Origin: Ornithinibacillus bavariensis
Lineage (GTDB): Bacteria > Bacillota > Bacilli > Bacillales > Amphibacillaceae
DNA: 64,000 bases
NCBI RefSeq assembly: GCF_018333235.1
Contig: NZ_BORP01000003.1
Span: 62,001 to 126,000, forward strand
Reading direction: 5' to 3'
This document shows, piece by piece, positions 28,025-36,962 of this stretch (positions are counted from its first letter, which is position 1; each line of letters begins with the position of its first letter). Position numbers and translations under genes: made by a program. The notes below the pieces were generated by a model, which saw only the letters and a list, made by a program, of their open reading frames with translations, was not told the DNA's origin and did not search any database.

Positions 28025-28219
28025 ATACGTTTCTTCCTTTCTATACTGAAAAAACACAATTAATACCTGCGGAATAAGTATAGCATGTATACCAGAATAA
28101 AAGTTGCTGTATTTTACCAATTTAGGAAATATTTTTTCAAATGTTGTTTTAGATGTGAAATCAACTTCATAGTATAATAGATTAATATGTCTATATACCC
28201 TAAAGGGAGAGAAGCTTTT

Positions 28220-29275
28220 ATGCTGAAGAACAAAATTTTATATGTATTTGTTGCTTGTAGTTTCATACTAATGCTGGGTGCGTGCAATACCTCCAAGCAA
28301 GATACAAATACAATCAATCAAGAAGAGCCTAAAACCGACGTAAATGGTAAAAATCCAGACCAAGAAGAAAATATTGATAAAGCAGAACAAGAACTAGCTC
28401 TACCAACGGTGAGTTTACAGAAAGGTGACAAGGGGGAAGATGTTCTTAAACTACAAAAGGCACTACATCAACTAGGTTACCCGATTACTGAATCTAGCCA
28501 ATATGATCGAAAAACGGTTTGGGCAATTACAGATATTCAGATACAGACTGATGTTTCTGCAATTACTGGAATATATGATGAAGAAACCATGCATATCCTT
28601 GAAAAAGCATTTACTAAGGAGCGAAGTATTACTCCGGAAGAGGGATTACCCTTACAAGAAGATAAGAAGATAGATGATGATACCGTAACAATTGCTAACC
28701 CATATGAAATTCTAGCACTTGTCAATAAACAAAATGCCTTACCACAAGACTATGAACCTACTGATTTGGTCACTCCAAATGTTCGTTTTCCATTTGTCGA
28801 AGATTTACCAAAGAAGAAGATGAGAAAGATTGCAGCTGATGCACTAGAAAAAATGTTCGCAGCTGCTGACTTAGAAGGACTTGATCTATTTGCCCAATCT
28901 GGTTATCGGTCCTATGAAAGACAAGTTTCACTGTTTGCAGTATATGTTACCAAGTACGGGGAAAAAGAAGCTAATAACTTTAGTGCAAGACCTGGGGAAA
29001 GTGAACACCAATCTGGCCTAACAATGGATGTCACAAGCCCACACGTAAACTATGATTTAGTAATAGAATTCGGAGAGACCGAGGAAGGTAAATGGTTACA
29101 GGAGCATGCAGCAGAATACGGCTTTATCATACGATATCCGAAGGGCAAAGAAGAAATTACACAATATCAATATGAGCCTTGGCATTTACGTTATGTAGGA
29201 ATAAAAGCAGCAAAAGAAATAATGGACCGTGGAATAACATTAGAGGAATATTTAGAAAAGATACTTCCAGAATAA
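28220..29275 (+). CDS. VanY-type D,D-carboxypeptidase lipoprotein with peptidoglycan-binding domain
   Basis: Cell-surface lipoprotein of 351 residues. Lipobox LGAC with Cys22, an acidic linker, a PG_binding_1 domain (about 60-125, KGDKGEDVLKLQKALHQLGYP) and a VanY/M15 peptidase domain (about 190-350). Zinc ligands lie in SEHQSGLTMDVT and EPWHLRYVG. It trims D-Ala from peptidoglycan stems. The preferred start ATG 28220 has GGGAGAG 8 bases upstream; a longer frame from 28187 is less likely. Convergent with the phosphatase gene across a shared terminator. Confidence 0.92.
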   Translation: MLKNKILYVFVACSFILMLGACNTSKQDTNTINQEEPKTDVNGKNPDQEENIDKAEQELALPTVSLQKGDKGEDVLKLQKALHQLGYPITESSQYDRKTVWAITDIQIQTDVSAITGIYDEETMHILEKAFTKERSITPEEGLPLQEDKKIDDDTVTIANPYEILALVNKQNALPQDYEPTDLVTPNVRFPFVEDLPKKKMRKIAADALEKMFAAADLEGLDLFAQSGYRSYERQVSLFAVYVTKYGEKEANNFSARPGESEHQSGLTMDVTSPHVNYDLVIEFGETEEGKWLQEHAAEYGFIIRYPKGKEEITQYQYEPWHLRYVGIKAAKEIMDRGITLEEYLEKILPE

Positions 29276-29325
29276 AAAGATGCCTCTCATAGGATTTATG
29301 CTTACCTATGAGAGACATCTTTTTT
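29274..29325. terminator. Bidirectional terminator overlapping the phosphatase 3' end
   Basis: AAAAAGATGCCTCTCATAGG pairs with its inverted copy (one mismatch) ending CATCTTTTTT. The last codons of the minus-strand phosphatase lie inside its right arm. Confidence 0.95.
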
Positions 29326-29868
29326 CTCATTCCAGAGATGGTCAACAGTACTCTTTTTTGAATCTATTTCAATAAGGTACACATCGGGATTTTGCAGGGT
29401 CTTCCAGCCATCAAAGCCAAATCCAGGTGAAAAATGGCTTATCATTAATGCCATTAAATTTCCATGCGTAGCAATTAATATGTTCTTAGAAGAACCTTGA
29501 CATACCTCTTCAATGACATGCAAGCCTCGTGCCATCGCCTCTCTGCTTGATTCTCCACCTTGATAGGTGACATCAAGGTCTTGAAAAGATGTCTCAAGCT
29601 TATCCTGCCAATCATCTAAATTTATGGCGCTTAAAACTCGTTCAGAAAGTCTATCATCAAGCTTTAGTTCCAACTCTTTTTGGCGAGTAAGCAGAGTAAC
29701 CGATTGAATAGCACGATGATATGGGCTAGAGATGACAGAATCAAGATCAATCGTAGAAAAGAATTTTGCTAGTTTCTCGGCCTGTTTCTTCCCCGTTTCC
29801 GTCAACGGAGCATCAAATTCCTGGCCTTCTGCTTGGCAATGTCGAACCAAATAAATTCGCTTCCCCAT
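29302..29868 (-). CDS. Histidine phosphatase (phosphoglycerate mutase superfamily)
   Basis: Cytoplasmic 188-residue phosphatase of the RHG superfamily. The phosphorylated histidine is His10 in LVRHCQ, with the second arginine in SPYHRAIQS, an acidic catalytic residue in SERVL, and the second histidine in ATHGN. The RHC in place of RHG is a known variation. Substrate not predictable. Start ATG 29868 has GGGAGG before it. Confidence 0.85.
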   Translation of the reverse strand: MGKRIYLVRHCQAEGQEFDAPLTETGKKQAEKLAKFFSTIDLDSVISSPYHRAIQSVTLLTRQKELELKLDDRLSERVLSAINLDDWQDKLETSFQDLDVTYQGGESSREAMARGLHVIEEVCQGSSKNILIATHGNLMALMISHFSPGFGFDGWKTLQNPDVYLIEIDSKKSTVDHLWNEKKDVSHR

Positions 29869-29964
29869 TATAACCTCCCATTAAGTATGCCTTACACTAC
29901 TATTTTTTTAGTTAAATATATATTAGCACAATAGCAAAAAGTCACCCAATTACTAGGCAATTTT

Positions 29965-30417
29965 TTAGAAGGGCTTTAAAATCATTAGTGCAATAATCAC
30001 TAGGAAGATGAGATTCTCCAATCGCTCAAAAAAGAATAGTTTCTTAGACATTTCTTCGTACTCTGCCGGAATTTCTTCTCCTTCTGCACTCTTTAGTAGC
30101 TGTTTAATCGGTTTTGACCGTGGAGATAGTAGGAGTGGTCCAAAAGCTAAAGCAATAAGGAATAGTACCAAGCTTGTAACATACCATCCCTGATGGAATA
30201 AACTGTTATTAATAGCCCCCATTAATAATCCGGTGATTAAAAGCAAAGTGCCACCAACCATCGTAAAAATATGTAGCTGATTTCGTATCCGATATGAATG
30301 TTTCAGTTCGGTCAAGTTGGAAGCTTTAGAAACCGTTAATATCATCATAAATCCAGGGCCCATTCCAACTATCGCTGAAAAAATATGAATAAAAATAAGC
30401 AGCTCATAAAATGACAT
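29965..30417 (-). CDS. DUF2269 family membrane protein
   Basis: A 150-residue protein with four hydrophobic segments. An early conserved HIFSAIVGMGPGFMM (about 11-25) and histidines in membrane-like positions are typical of DUF2269, a family of unknown function. The gene is divergent from the mini-membrane-protein/nitroreductase unit; an FNR-like palindrome at 30478-30493 lies between them. No clear terminator was seen. Confidence 0.75.
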   Translation of the reverse strand: MSFYELLIFIHIFSAIVGMGPGFMMILTVSKASNLTELKHSYRIRNQLHIFTMVGGTLLLITGLLMGAINNSLFHQGWYVTSLVLFLIALAFGPLLLSPRSKPIKQLLKSAEGEEIPAEYEEMSKKLFFFERLENLIFLVIIALMILKPF

Positions 30418-30477
30418 TGATAAACCTCCCTTACCACTTTCCTATTTTCATCATACACCTTTTTAACAAGAAATGAA

Positions 30478-30493
30478 CGTGATAAACATCACA
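30478..30493. promoter_or_regulatory. FNR/CRP-family-like site
   Basis: CGTGATAAACATCACA matches TGTGA-N6-TCACA at 9 of 10 positions and is symmetric (GTGAT-N4-ATCAC). It lies in the divergent region between the DUF2269 gene and the mini-protein. Occupancy and regulator identity are inference. Confidence 0.5.
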
Positions 30494-30548
30494 TAATGTA
30501 TTGCAATATCAACAAAAATCCTTATTTATTTGGCATGGAGGATTTATG

Positions 30549-30629
30549 ATGAACCTATGGCAATGTCTTTTAATCATTATTTCGACAATATTTGCTTTTC
30601 TGTTGCCATTCCTTTACTATATTGATTGA
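30549..30629 (+). CDS. 26-residue membrane mini-protein
   Basis: Short frame with GGAGG (30537-30541) 7 bases before the ATG. The product starts MNLWQC, then a single hydrophobic stretch (about residues 7-24, LLIIISTIFAFLLPFLYY) and ends in Asp. It looks like a single-pass membrane peptide, possibly a subunit or stabiliser of a larger membrane complex. The stop codon overlaps a Fur-like box that precedes the nitroreductase gene. No homologue comes to mind, so its coding status rests on the ribosome site and composition. Confidence 0.5.
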   Translation: MNLWQCLLIIISTIFAFLLPFLYYID

Positions 30630-30641
30630 AAATGATTATCA
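30627..30641. promoter_or_regulatory. Fur-like box upstream of nitroreductase
   Basis: TGAAAATGATTATCA matches the 7-1-7 Fur consensus TGATAATNATTATCA at 13 of 14 positions. It is 45 bases upstream of the nitroreductase start. Confidence 0.75.
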
Positions 30642-30685
30642 ATCGCAATTTTGAACGTAATTACAAACAAAGAGGGTGAGATATT

Positions 30686-31243
30686 TTGCAGGTCATTAAG
30701 CAGAACACTCAATTAGCAAAATTAATACGGGAACGCCGTTCAATAAAAAAAGGCTACAATAATCAAGCTGTATCAGAGGAACTAATTATTGAGCTATTAG
30801 AGGATGCCATTTGGGCTCCTACTCATGGTATGAGACAGCCATGGAGATTTCTATTTGTTGGGGCAGAACAAAAGAAGAATTTCGCTAAAACAATTGCAAG
30901 TACCTATCCAGAAGAAAGAAAGCAGAATAGAGAAGACTATTTAAATGTTCCAAGCGCAATCCTTGTCGTCATTATGGAAGAGGGAGAAAACCAAAAGCAG
31001 CAGGATGAGAACTTCGGTGCTACCGCCTGTATGATTCAAAACTTTCAATTACTTGCATGGGAGCAAGGACTCGGTGTTGTCTGGAAAACTAATCCACATA
31101 TTTATGATCCACAGGTAGAAAAAATGCTCCATGTTGGAGAAAAAGAACGTATTATCGGGTTCTTACACATGGGGTACTTTGATGAAGCACCAGAGAAAAA
31201 GGAACGCATTCCTGTTCGGGATAAATTTTCAACATATAAATAG
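30686..31243 (+). CDS. Nitroreductase family protein
   Basis: FMN-dependent oxidoreductase of 185 residues. The N-terminal IRERRSIKKGYNNQ flavin-binding segment, WAPTHGMRQPWRF and GATACMIQNFQLLAWEQGLGVVWKT are diagnostic of the YdjA/YfhC branch. These proteins reduce nitro or other acceptors with NAD(P)H; the natural substrate is unknown. TTG start at 30686 with AGAGGGTGAG before it. The Fur-like box upstream suggests induction by iron limitation. Repeat array B follows the gene. Confidence 0.88.
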   Translation: MQVIKQNTQLAKLIRERRSIKKGYNNQAVSEELIIELLEDAIWAPTHGMRQPWRFLFVGAEQKKNFAKTIASTYPEERKQNREDYLNVPSAILVVIMEEGENQKQQDENFGATACMIQNFQLLAWEQGLGVVWKTNPHIYDPQVEKMLHVGEKERIIGFLHMGYFDEAPEKKERIPVRDKFSTYK

Positions 31244-31326
31244 CACCTTACAAATGTCCTTCTAGAATTAATCAGCTATTCAGTAAGTCGTTTTATATAG
31301 AAAGCTGCAATGAAATGCTGGCATCC

Positions 31327-31710
31327 TAGGTATTTAGAATAGTTCTATTGGACTAGCTTTTAGACTTTTGCCTAATTGGGCTAATAGGGCGGTTCTATTA
31401 GACAGGTTTTTGGGATTTTTGCTAATTTAGTCCATTAGGACAGTTCTATTAGACAGGTTTTTGGCGTTCTTGCCTTTTCAGTCCTTTAGAACACTTCTAT
31501 TAGACTAAGCTCGGGAGTTCTCACTATTTAAGTCCATTAGGACGGTTCTATTAGACTAAAATCAGGAGTTCTCATCATTTCAGTCCTTTAGAACACTTCT
31601 ATTAGACTAAAATCGGGAGTTCTCATCATTTCAGTCCTTTAGAGCAGTTCTATTAGACTAAAATCGGGAGTTCTCACTATTTCAGTCCTTTAGAACGCTA
31701 CTTTTAGACT
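31327..31710. repeat. Tandem repeat array B, 51-bp unit, about 7.5 copies
   Basis: Clear units start at 31429, 31480, 31531, 31582, 31633 and 31684 (exactly 51 bp apart), with two decayed copies at about 31327 and 31378. Each unit is AGTCCWTTAGR, a few bases, TTCTATTAGAC, then a linker around ATCGGGAGTTCTCATCATTTC. The first 27 bases correspond to those of array A but the linker differs. All frames on both strands contain stops inside the unit, so it does not code. The gap 31244-31804 holds nothing else apart from the ddl terminator. Confidence 0.97.
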
Positions 31711-31767
31711 GTTTATACGGTAATAAAGACTTTGTCCCTTAACCATTCTTTGATATACCATCTAAAA

Positions 31768-31803
31768 TAAAGGAGTCTGCCTATTTGGCCAGACTCCCTT
31801 TTT
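31768..31803 (-). terminator. Terminator after ddl
   Basis: Minus strand GGGAGTCTG / CAGACTCC stem followed by TTTATTTTAG. The A/T flanks make it usable in both directions. Confidence 0.85.
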
Positions 31804-31804
31804 G

Positions 31805-32905
31805 CTATTCCCATACGTTGCTTTTTAGTTTGGAATCATTTTGGTGACGTTCAATTGCTAAATCAATTAGTCGACTGATTAACTCTGAATAAGGAATGCC
31901 ACTTATTTCCCAAAGCTTTGGATACATACTAATCTTCGTGAATCCAGGTAATGTGTTCACTTCGTTTACATAAAGCTCATCATTTTCGGTTAAGAAAAAG
32001 TCAACTCGTGCAAGTCCTTCACACTCTAAAGTTTGAAAAGCCTTAACAGCTGTCTTTTTAACCTTTTCGATTTGTTCATCTGTTAGATTAGCTGGAATCG
32101 CTAGATCGGCACCCTTTTCATCAATGTATTTCGATTCATAGGAATAGAAATCCGTATTAGGTAGAACCTCCCCTGGGATTGAAGCGATTGGATTGTCATT
32201 TCCTAAGACAGCACATTCTATTTCACGACCAACAATGCTTTCTTCAATGACAACTTTATGATCATATTGAAAGGCAGTTTCCAAAGCAGCATCAAATTCT
32301 TCTTTTGTCTTCACTTTACTCACACCAACAGAAGAACCTTGGTTAGCTGGTTTGATAAACATTGGAGTTCCTACAATCTCACTCGCTGTTTCAAAATTAA
32401 TTCGTTCTTTGTTAGCTCGCTTAACCGTAATACCATTAGCAACATTTATACCAGCTGCCTTTAATAACCGCTTTGCAATATCCTTATCCATACAAACTGC
32501 AGAACCTAGAACATTAGGACCTACAAAAGGTAGATTTGCTAATCGTAGCATCCCCTGTAGGCTTCCATCCTCTCCTAGTGTCCCGTGCACAATTGGAAAT
32601 ACAACATCAAGCTGCTCTAAATTAACTGCGTTGTCTGCATGTATTAGCTGATTAGTTGATGTACCTGGCACAATCGCGATATTATCCTCTGACTTGTTTA
32701 GTGCGATTAGTTTAGGATTTTCTGCGTTTAATAAATAGGTTGACTGGTCATTTAAATGCCACTTACCTTCTTTATCAATACCAACTAGAACCACTTCATA
32801 TTTTTCTTTATCAATTGCATCAACAATATTTTTGGCTGACTGTAAAGAGACCTCATGTTCTGCAGATTTTCCACCAAAAATAATACCTACTTTAATTTTT
32901 TTCAA
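31805..32905 (-). CDS. ddl: D-alanine--D-alanine ligase
   Basis: ATP-grasp enzyme joining two D-alanines for peptidoglycan stem peptides, 366 residues. FGGKSAEHEVSL is at the N-terminus, GTLGEDGSLQG near 98-108, the ATP loop KPANQGSSVGVSKV and the metal-binding EVNTLPGFT are intact. The MYPKLWEISGIPYSEL end contains the tyrosine-type signature of D-Ala rather than D-Lac ligases. TTG 32905 is my preferred start, because AAAGGACG lies 7 bases before it; the upstream ATG 32923 has no good ribosome site. Confidence 0.95.
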   Translation of the reverse strand: MKKIKVGIIFGGKSAEHEVSLQSAKNIVDAIDKEKYEVVLVGIDKEGKWHLNDQSTYLLNAENPKLIALNKSEDNIAIVPGTSTNQLIHADNAVNLEQLDVVFPIVHGTLGEDGSLQGMLRLANLPFVGPNVLGSAVCMDKDIAKRLLKAAGINVANGITVKRANKERINFETASEIVGTPMFIKPANQGSSVGVSKVKTKEEFDAALETAFQYDHKVVIEESIVGREIECAVLGNDNPIASIPGEVLPNTDFYSYESKYIDEKGADLAIPANLTDEQIEKVKKTAVKAFQTLECEGLARVDFFLTENDELYVNEVNTLPGFTKISMYPKLWEISGIPYSELISRLIDLAIERHQNDSKLKSNVWE

Positions 32906-33130
32906 TTTGGAACGTCCTTTCATTCACGATCTCATACAAATAATTTTAAACTTCCATATCATTAAAATAGCACAGTTTTGCCTGTCATTCATAGTACTAT
33001 CACAAAAATTTCCGTTTTACCCTGTTTATAAAGGAACTATCTAACACAAGAAAGATGAAATAGCATATTTTTAATAAAATGCAAATATAGTTAAACATGG
33101 ACAAACCAATGTTTGGCGGGAGTTGAAAAG

Positions 33131-33673
33131 ATGTCATTTCCATTGATTGTTATTCTTACTATATGCATTATGCAAATTATTGGGATTATATCCCTCAATA
33201 CGTTATACCGAAAACAGCTTTCCACCATGATTGGGATGGTGGTTTCGATGGCACTTGCAATGATGGGCGGGGTTTTTTTTGGACTATTAATTGGCTTATT
33301 TCTTCACGGAAATCTATTTGCCTCTACCACGATTTCGATTCTTATTGGAGTCACAATTGGACTTCTTGCAGGGCTACCATATGGAATGGTTGCCGTACTT
33401 GATGGTAGTATATCTGGACTAATGGGAGGCATGATGGGTGCAATGATCGGAGAAATGATTCCCATGTCCGATCCAGACTCTATGGTAAAATTATTGGCTT
33501 ACTTTTTCATTATGCTATTACTCCTAGTTTCCTATTTAGTAGAAAGCTCCATTACATCCAAAGGTGAGAAAGCTATATTATTCGTAAAAAAATACCCCTT
33601 CCTATATCTATTCGGAATCACCATTATTTTTTATATCCTAAAAAATATAAAAATGATATCCATGCATCATTAA
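33131..33673 (+). CDS. Hypothetical glycine-zipper membrane protein
   Basis: A 180-residue membrane protein, not recognised. Five or six hydrophobic segments, with many small-residue spacings (GGVFFGLLIG, GLLAGLPYG, GLMGGMMGAMIGEMIP), suggesting tight helix packing or a channel-like fold. The methionine-rich GGMMGAMIGEMIPM stretch could bind copper or another soft metal, but this is speculation. ATG 33131 has GGCGGGAG upstream; the longer frame begins with a TTG at 33113. A terminator follows directly. Confidence 0.7.
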   Translation: MSFPLIVILTICIMQIIGIISLNTLYRKQLSTMIGMVVSMALAMMGGVFFGLLIGLFLHGNLFASTTISILIGVTIGLLAGLPYGMVAVLDGSISGLMGGMMGAMIGEMIPMSDPDSMVKLLAYFFIMLLLLVSYLVESSITSKGEKAILFVKKYPFLYLFGITIIFYILKNIKMISMHH

Positions 33674-33675
33674 CC

Positions 33676-33715
33676 AAAAAAAGGAAGCTAGTAATTATCA
33701 CCTAGCTTCCTTTTC
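33676..33715 (+). terminator. Terminator after glycine-zipper membrane protein gene
   Basis: AAGGAAGCTAG / CTAGCTTCCTTTT stem, seven bases past the stop codon. Confidence 0.92.
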
Positions 33716-33947
33716 ATAGGTTGTGAAGGGCTTCTATCTAGTAAAAACCCTTGTGGTAGTAGTAATACATATTATGCATTCAATCCTTATCCATGCTGGC
33801 TTTTGACTTGATATAACTACACATTTTTCTAGTATTCATAGGATATATTACTTAATTTTGCTAGAAAATAGACTAGTAAACAACCATGATATTTACTCCA
33901 ACATAGATTGTAGTGTAAGTAAAAATCATATGATAAGGAGAGATAGC

Positions 33948-34457
33948 ATGAGTTGTTCACATGGCAAACAATCTGGTGAATGTGTTTGTGATGTTGTTCG
34001 AAAAATAGTCCGAGCACAAAACGAAGTAGCCGAAGCTCAAGATGATTGCTGCACTACCGGATGCGAACAATCAATTGAACAATTACTTGCTCCGACTACT
34101 GCAAATGGGCCAACAACCATTCCATTCCTTCTATACTGTAAAGGTGATTGTGATCTATTCTTCGCAACAGGAGTAAGACCTGACAACAGTACTTTTGATT
34201 GTATCGAAACACCAGTCTTTAAAGCTAAGAAGTTCAAAAAGAATTGTTGTGTTGAACTAGAGCTGTTAGAGTTTGAGACAAATGGATCGGGAGGCTTACT
34301 ATCGTCACATCAACATAATAAGGATTGTAATTTCATTCCACCTAATACAACTGGTAATTTCGTAGAAACTGGCGTCTGTATTACTGTAGATTTACATTGC
34401 TTCTGTGCAATCCAGTGTCTAAATCCAGTAACCCCTGTAGCCCCAGGAGGCTGCTAA
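33948..34457 (+). CDS. Spore coat protein, CotY/CotZ (ExsY) family
   Basis: A 169-residue cysteine-rich protein (about 16 cysteines) of the spore crust/exosporium family. Cysteines are in pairs such as CVCDVV, DCCTTGC, CKGDCDLF and KKNCC, and near the C-terminus in HCFCAIQC. These proteins self-assemble into disulfide-linked hexagonal lattices on the spore surface. The longest frame starts at 33858; ATG 33948 is chosen because of AAGGAGAG 5 bases upstream. Expected to be expressed late in the mother cell, although I cannot mark a firm sigma-K promoter. Confidence 0.88.
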   Translation: MSCSHGKQSGECVCDVVRKIVRAQNEVAEAQDDCCTTGCEQSIEQLLAPTTANGPTTIPFLLYCKGDCDLFFATGVRPDNSTFDCIETPVFKAKKFKKNCCVELELLEFETNGSGGLLSSHQHNKDCNFIPPNTTGNFVETGVCITVDLHCFCAIQCLNPVTPVAPGGC

Positions 34458-34460
34458 TAA

Positions 34461-34501
34461 CAAATAACCTCAGTTATTTGATAGCTGAGGTTATTTGTTT
34501 T
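34461..34501 (+). terminator. Terminator after coat protein gene
   Basis: Thirteen-base perfect stem CAAATAACCTCAG / CTGAGGTTATTTG with TTTTATG after it. Confidence 0.93.
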
Positions 34502-34570
34502 ATGTCCTAGTAGCAAACAAATGGATACCACACTTCACTCTAGGTTATAGTATCAATAGGAGGAGTTGCA

Positions 34571-34906
34571 ATGAGAGAATTTATAGAATTAAAGACACTC
34601 CAAGAAATTGATACATTCATTACGGAGAAAAAATTAGCCTTCTTATATATTTCACGTCCAAATTGTAGCGTCTGTCATGGCCTTTTTCCTCAAGTAAAGG
34701 AATTAATGGTAAAGTATCCTAAAATAAGTCTTGGTCATATTGATGCATCAGTAGTCGAAGCTGTGGCTGGACGTTTTTCTATTTTTACTGTACCCGTCCT
34801 TTTATTGTTTGTAGAAGGTAAAGAGTATATCCGTGAGGCGCGAATTGTACATTTAGATTTAATGGAGGATAAAATCAAAAAAATATATAATAATGTGGTT
34901 GGATGA
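34571..34906 (+). CDS. Thioredoxin-like protein
   Basis: A 111-residue thioredoxin fold with active site CSVC (Cys32-Cys35) and the cis-proline in FTVPVLLLF near residue 76. No signal peptide, so cytoplasmic. The unusual CSVC dipeptide suggests a redox role different from general thioredoxin. Similar small proteins in Bacillus are of the YtpP/YdbP type. AGGAGG precedes ATG 34571. Confidence 0.85.
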   Translation: MREFIELKTLQEIDTFITEKKLAFLYISRPNCSVCHGLFPQVKELMVKYPKISLGHIDASVVEAVAGRFSIFTVPVLLLFVEGKEYIREARIVHLDLMEDKIKKIYNNVVG

Positions 34907-34926
34907 TAACCAACCACATTATTTTC
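34891..34926. terminator. Hairpin overlapping the stop codon of the thioredoxin-like gene
   Basis: TAATGTGGTTGG / CCAACCACATTA perfect stem; the TGA stop is in the loop. Followed by TTTTCC on the plus strand. It serves the convergent thioredoxin-like and ytrF-like genes. Confidence 0.85.
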
Positions 34927-34927
34927 C

Positions 34928-36259
34928 CTATATTTCTCTTCGCATTGCTTTTAAAACATCTATCTGTGTTGCCCTTTTCGCTGGTCTCATTCCAGAAATA
35001 ACTGTGACTATTAAACAGATTACAACTGAAATCAGTACGAGACTCCATGGAATAGCGGAGAATTGTAGCCCTTCAGGCATTTCTTCATCAAAGGCCATTT
35101 CTAGTATTACTGGTAAACCAAGATTTACTACTACACTTATTACATATGCTACTAGCGTTCCAATGAATGCACCAATAATACCAATATAGCAACTTTCTAA
35201 TAGAAAGATTTGCTTGATGGTTTTCGGATTAGCCCCAATAGCTTTCATTATCCCTATATCTGGAGCCCTTTCGGTTACGGCCATTGTCATTGTATTATAA
35301 ATACCAATCGAGGCTATGATTAATGCAATTGTTCCAACAAAAATTAACCCCGCTTTTGCAATTGTAAATAGCGTATTAATTTGTTTCATCTCACTTACTA
35401 CAGAATATGTCGCATAATCTTCTTCCTCTAACGTATCGACAATACCTTGAACCGCTTCTAAATTGTCGGCATATACATAAACCTCGTCGTATGATTCAGA
35501 TTGAGTTGTTTCCAATCCCTCTGGGTCTAATCCAAGCTCTCCACTAGGAGTGCCCGTATACGCTTCTACCTCCTGAAAAACCTCCTGAGAAATATATACA
35601 TTTTGATTAACCATCCATTCTCTAGTCGGCTTCTCTAAAACACCGACAATTGTTAAGGGAATCTCCATCGTTTCATCCGACTCTACGTCCTTTTGTATGG
35701 TCATAGAAATTGTCTTACCTATTAAACTATCCTTATAGCGATATTCATCCTTAACCTTACCAGATTCTTCATCAAATGCATCCTTTTCAGAACCTAGCAT
35801 TAGCGTATCAATAAATTGATAACCAACGACTACTTCATTCGCATTCTCCGGCAATTTACCTTCTTCCAGCTTCAGCCCTGCTTTAACTTCAGAAGGAAAA
35901 TGTGTTGAAACAGCAACTGATTCTGTTTGATACTTATCCAAATGAAACATCGGTATTTGAGCTAGTTGTTTTTTTCTAGTAACTGCTTTTACGTGGTCTA
36001 CCTTCTCTAGAAAAGTAATTTCATCATTCGTAATCGGATAATAATTATCATCTTTTATCTTGCCATGTACATTGATTTCGGTAACAACCTGATCCTCTAA
36101 CGTCTCTTTTACAACACTTTGTTGTAAACCATAACCAACAGAGGCTAATACAATTAGAAATGCACAGCCCATTGCTGTTGCTAGAATCGTCATAAAGGTA
36201 CGTGCTTTATTCTTCTTAATATTTTGTCGTATAAAACGGTATTTATCTTTTAGCTTCAA
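34928..36259 (-). CDS. ABC transporter permease, MacB/FtsX type (YtrF-like)
   Basis: Permease of 443 residues with one N-terminal TM (about 20-42), a large extracytoplasmic MacB-like domain (about 43-300) and three C-terminal TMs in the FtsX domain. The TERAPDIGIMKAIGANPKTI cytoplasmic coupling helix is diagnostic. The last gene of a six-gene operon corresponding to ytrF of Bacillus subtilis; its start overlaps the ATPase gene by 4 bases. The MacB-type topology suggests mechanotransmission rather than simple solute pumping. Confidence 0.85.
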   Translation of the reverse strand: MKLKDKYRFIRQNIKKNKARTFMTILATAMGCAFLIVLASVGYGLQQSVVKETLEDQVVTEINVHGKIKDDNYYPITNDEITFLEKVDHVKAVTRKKQLAQIPMFHLDKYQTESVAVSTHFPSEVKAGLKLEEGKLPENANEVVVGYQFIDTLMLGSEKDAFDEESGKVKDEYRYKDSLIGKTISMTIQKDVESDETMEIPLTIVGVLEKPTREWMVNQNVYISQEVFQEVEAYTGTPSGELGLDPEGLETTQSESYDEVYVYADNLEAVQGIVDTLEEEDYATYSVVSEMKQINTLFTIAKAGLIFVGTIALIIASIGIYNTMTMAVTERAPDIGIMKAIGANPKTIKQIFLLESCYIGIIGAFIGTLVAYVISVVVNLGLPVILEMAFDEEMPEGLQFSAIPWSLVLISVVICLIVTVISGMRPAKRATQIDVLKAMRREI

Positions 36260-36948
36260 ACTGCAACCCCGCCTTCCATTAGGCGTCCATCTTTAATTAC
36301 TATTGTTCGATGACCGATTCTGGCTACTTCCTCATCATGAGTAATAATTAAGAATGTAATTCCTAATTCCTTATTTAATTTTTGGATTATCTGTAAAATC
36401 TCTTGCTCTGTTTCACTATCTAAACTACCAGTTGGTTCATCAGCAAGGATTAGTGTCGGTTCTAACACTAATGCCCTTGCTATACTAACTCGCTGCTGCT
36501 GTCCACCAGACAATTCACTAGGATAATGATCCTTATATGTGACCAGACCTACCTTTTCTAATAACTGATTGACAATTTGTTTTCGCTTTGATTCACCTTC
36601 ACCTTTTAAGATTAAAGGTAGTTCAATATTTTGGTAGGCAGTCATCGTTGGAATTAGCTGAAAGCTTTGAAATATAAAGCCAATATGTTGAAGGCGAAAA
36701 TCTGCAAACCTCGCTTCCGAGAATTCTGTTACTTCCTGACCATCAATCCAAATTGTTCCTTCAGTTGGTCGAATAAATCCACTAATTAGATTCAATAATG
36801 TTGACTTGCCTGAGCCACTTTTTCCAACAACGGAGACAATTTCCCCTTTTTTGACCTCCATCGTAATGTCTTTTAATACTGGTAAAACTGTCTTTTGGCC
36901 TTTTTTTCCTAATTCAAAATGATGATTTAGTTTTTTAATTTCTATCAA
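36256..36948 (-). CDS. ABC transporter ATPase, MacB type (YtrE-like)
   Basis: A 230-residue ATPase of the LolD/MacB group. Walker [10 protein letters not shown] (about 39-47), Q-loop [15 protein letters not shown], signature LSGGQQQR (about 145-152), Walker [10 protein letters not shown] and switch histidine ITHDEE. Partner of the overlapping YtrF-like permease. In the Bacillus subtilis ytr operon, YtrE-YtrF respond to cell-wall-active compounds. Confidence 0.87.
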   Translation of the reverse strand: MIEIKKLNHHFELGKKGQKTVLPVLKDITMEVKKGEIVSVVGKSGSGKSTLLNLISGFIRPTEGTIWIDGQEVTEFSEARFADFRLQHIGFIFQSFQLIPTMTAYQNIELPLILKGEGESKRKQIVNQLLEKVGLVTYKDHYPSELSGGQQQRVSIARALVLEPTLILADEPTGSLDSETEQEILQIIQKLNKELGITFLIITHDEEVARIGHRTIVIKDGRLMEGGVAV

Positions 36949-36962
36949 AAAAACTCCTCCAA

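Noticed and set aside
33163-33402. 79-residue plus-strand frame
   Set aside because: Alternative frame inside the glycine-zipper membrane protein gene.
33930-33940. Sigma-K -10 (CATATGATA) for the coat protein gene
   Set aside because: It overlaps the ribosome site, so transcription would begin too late.
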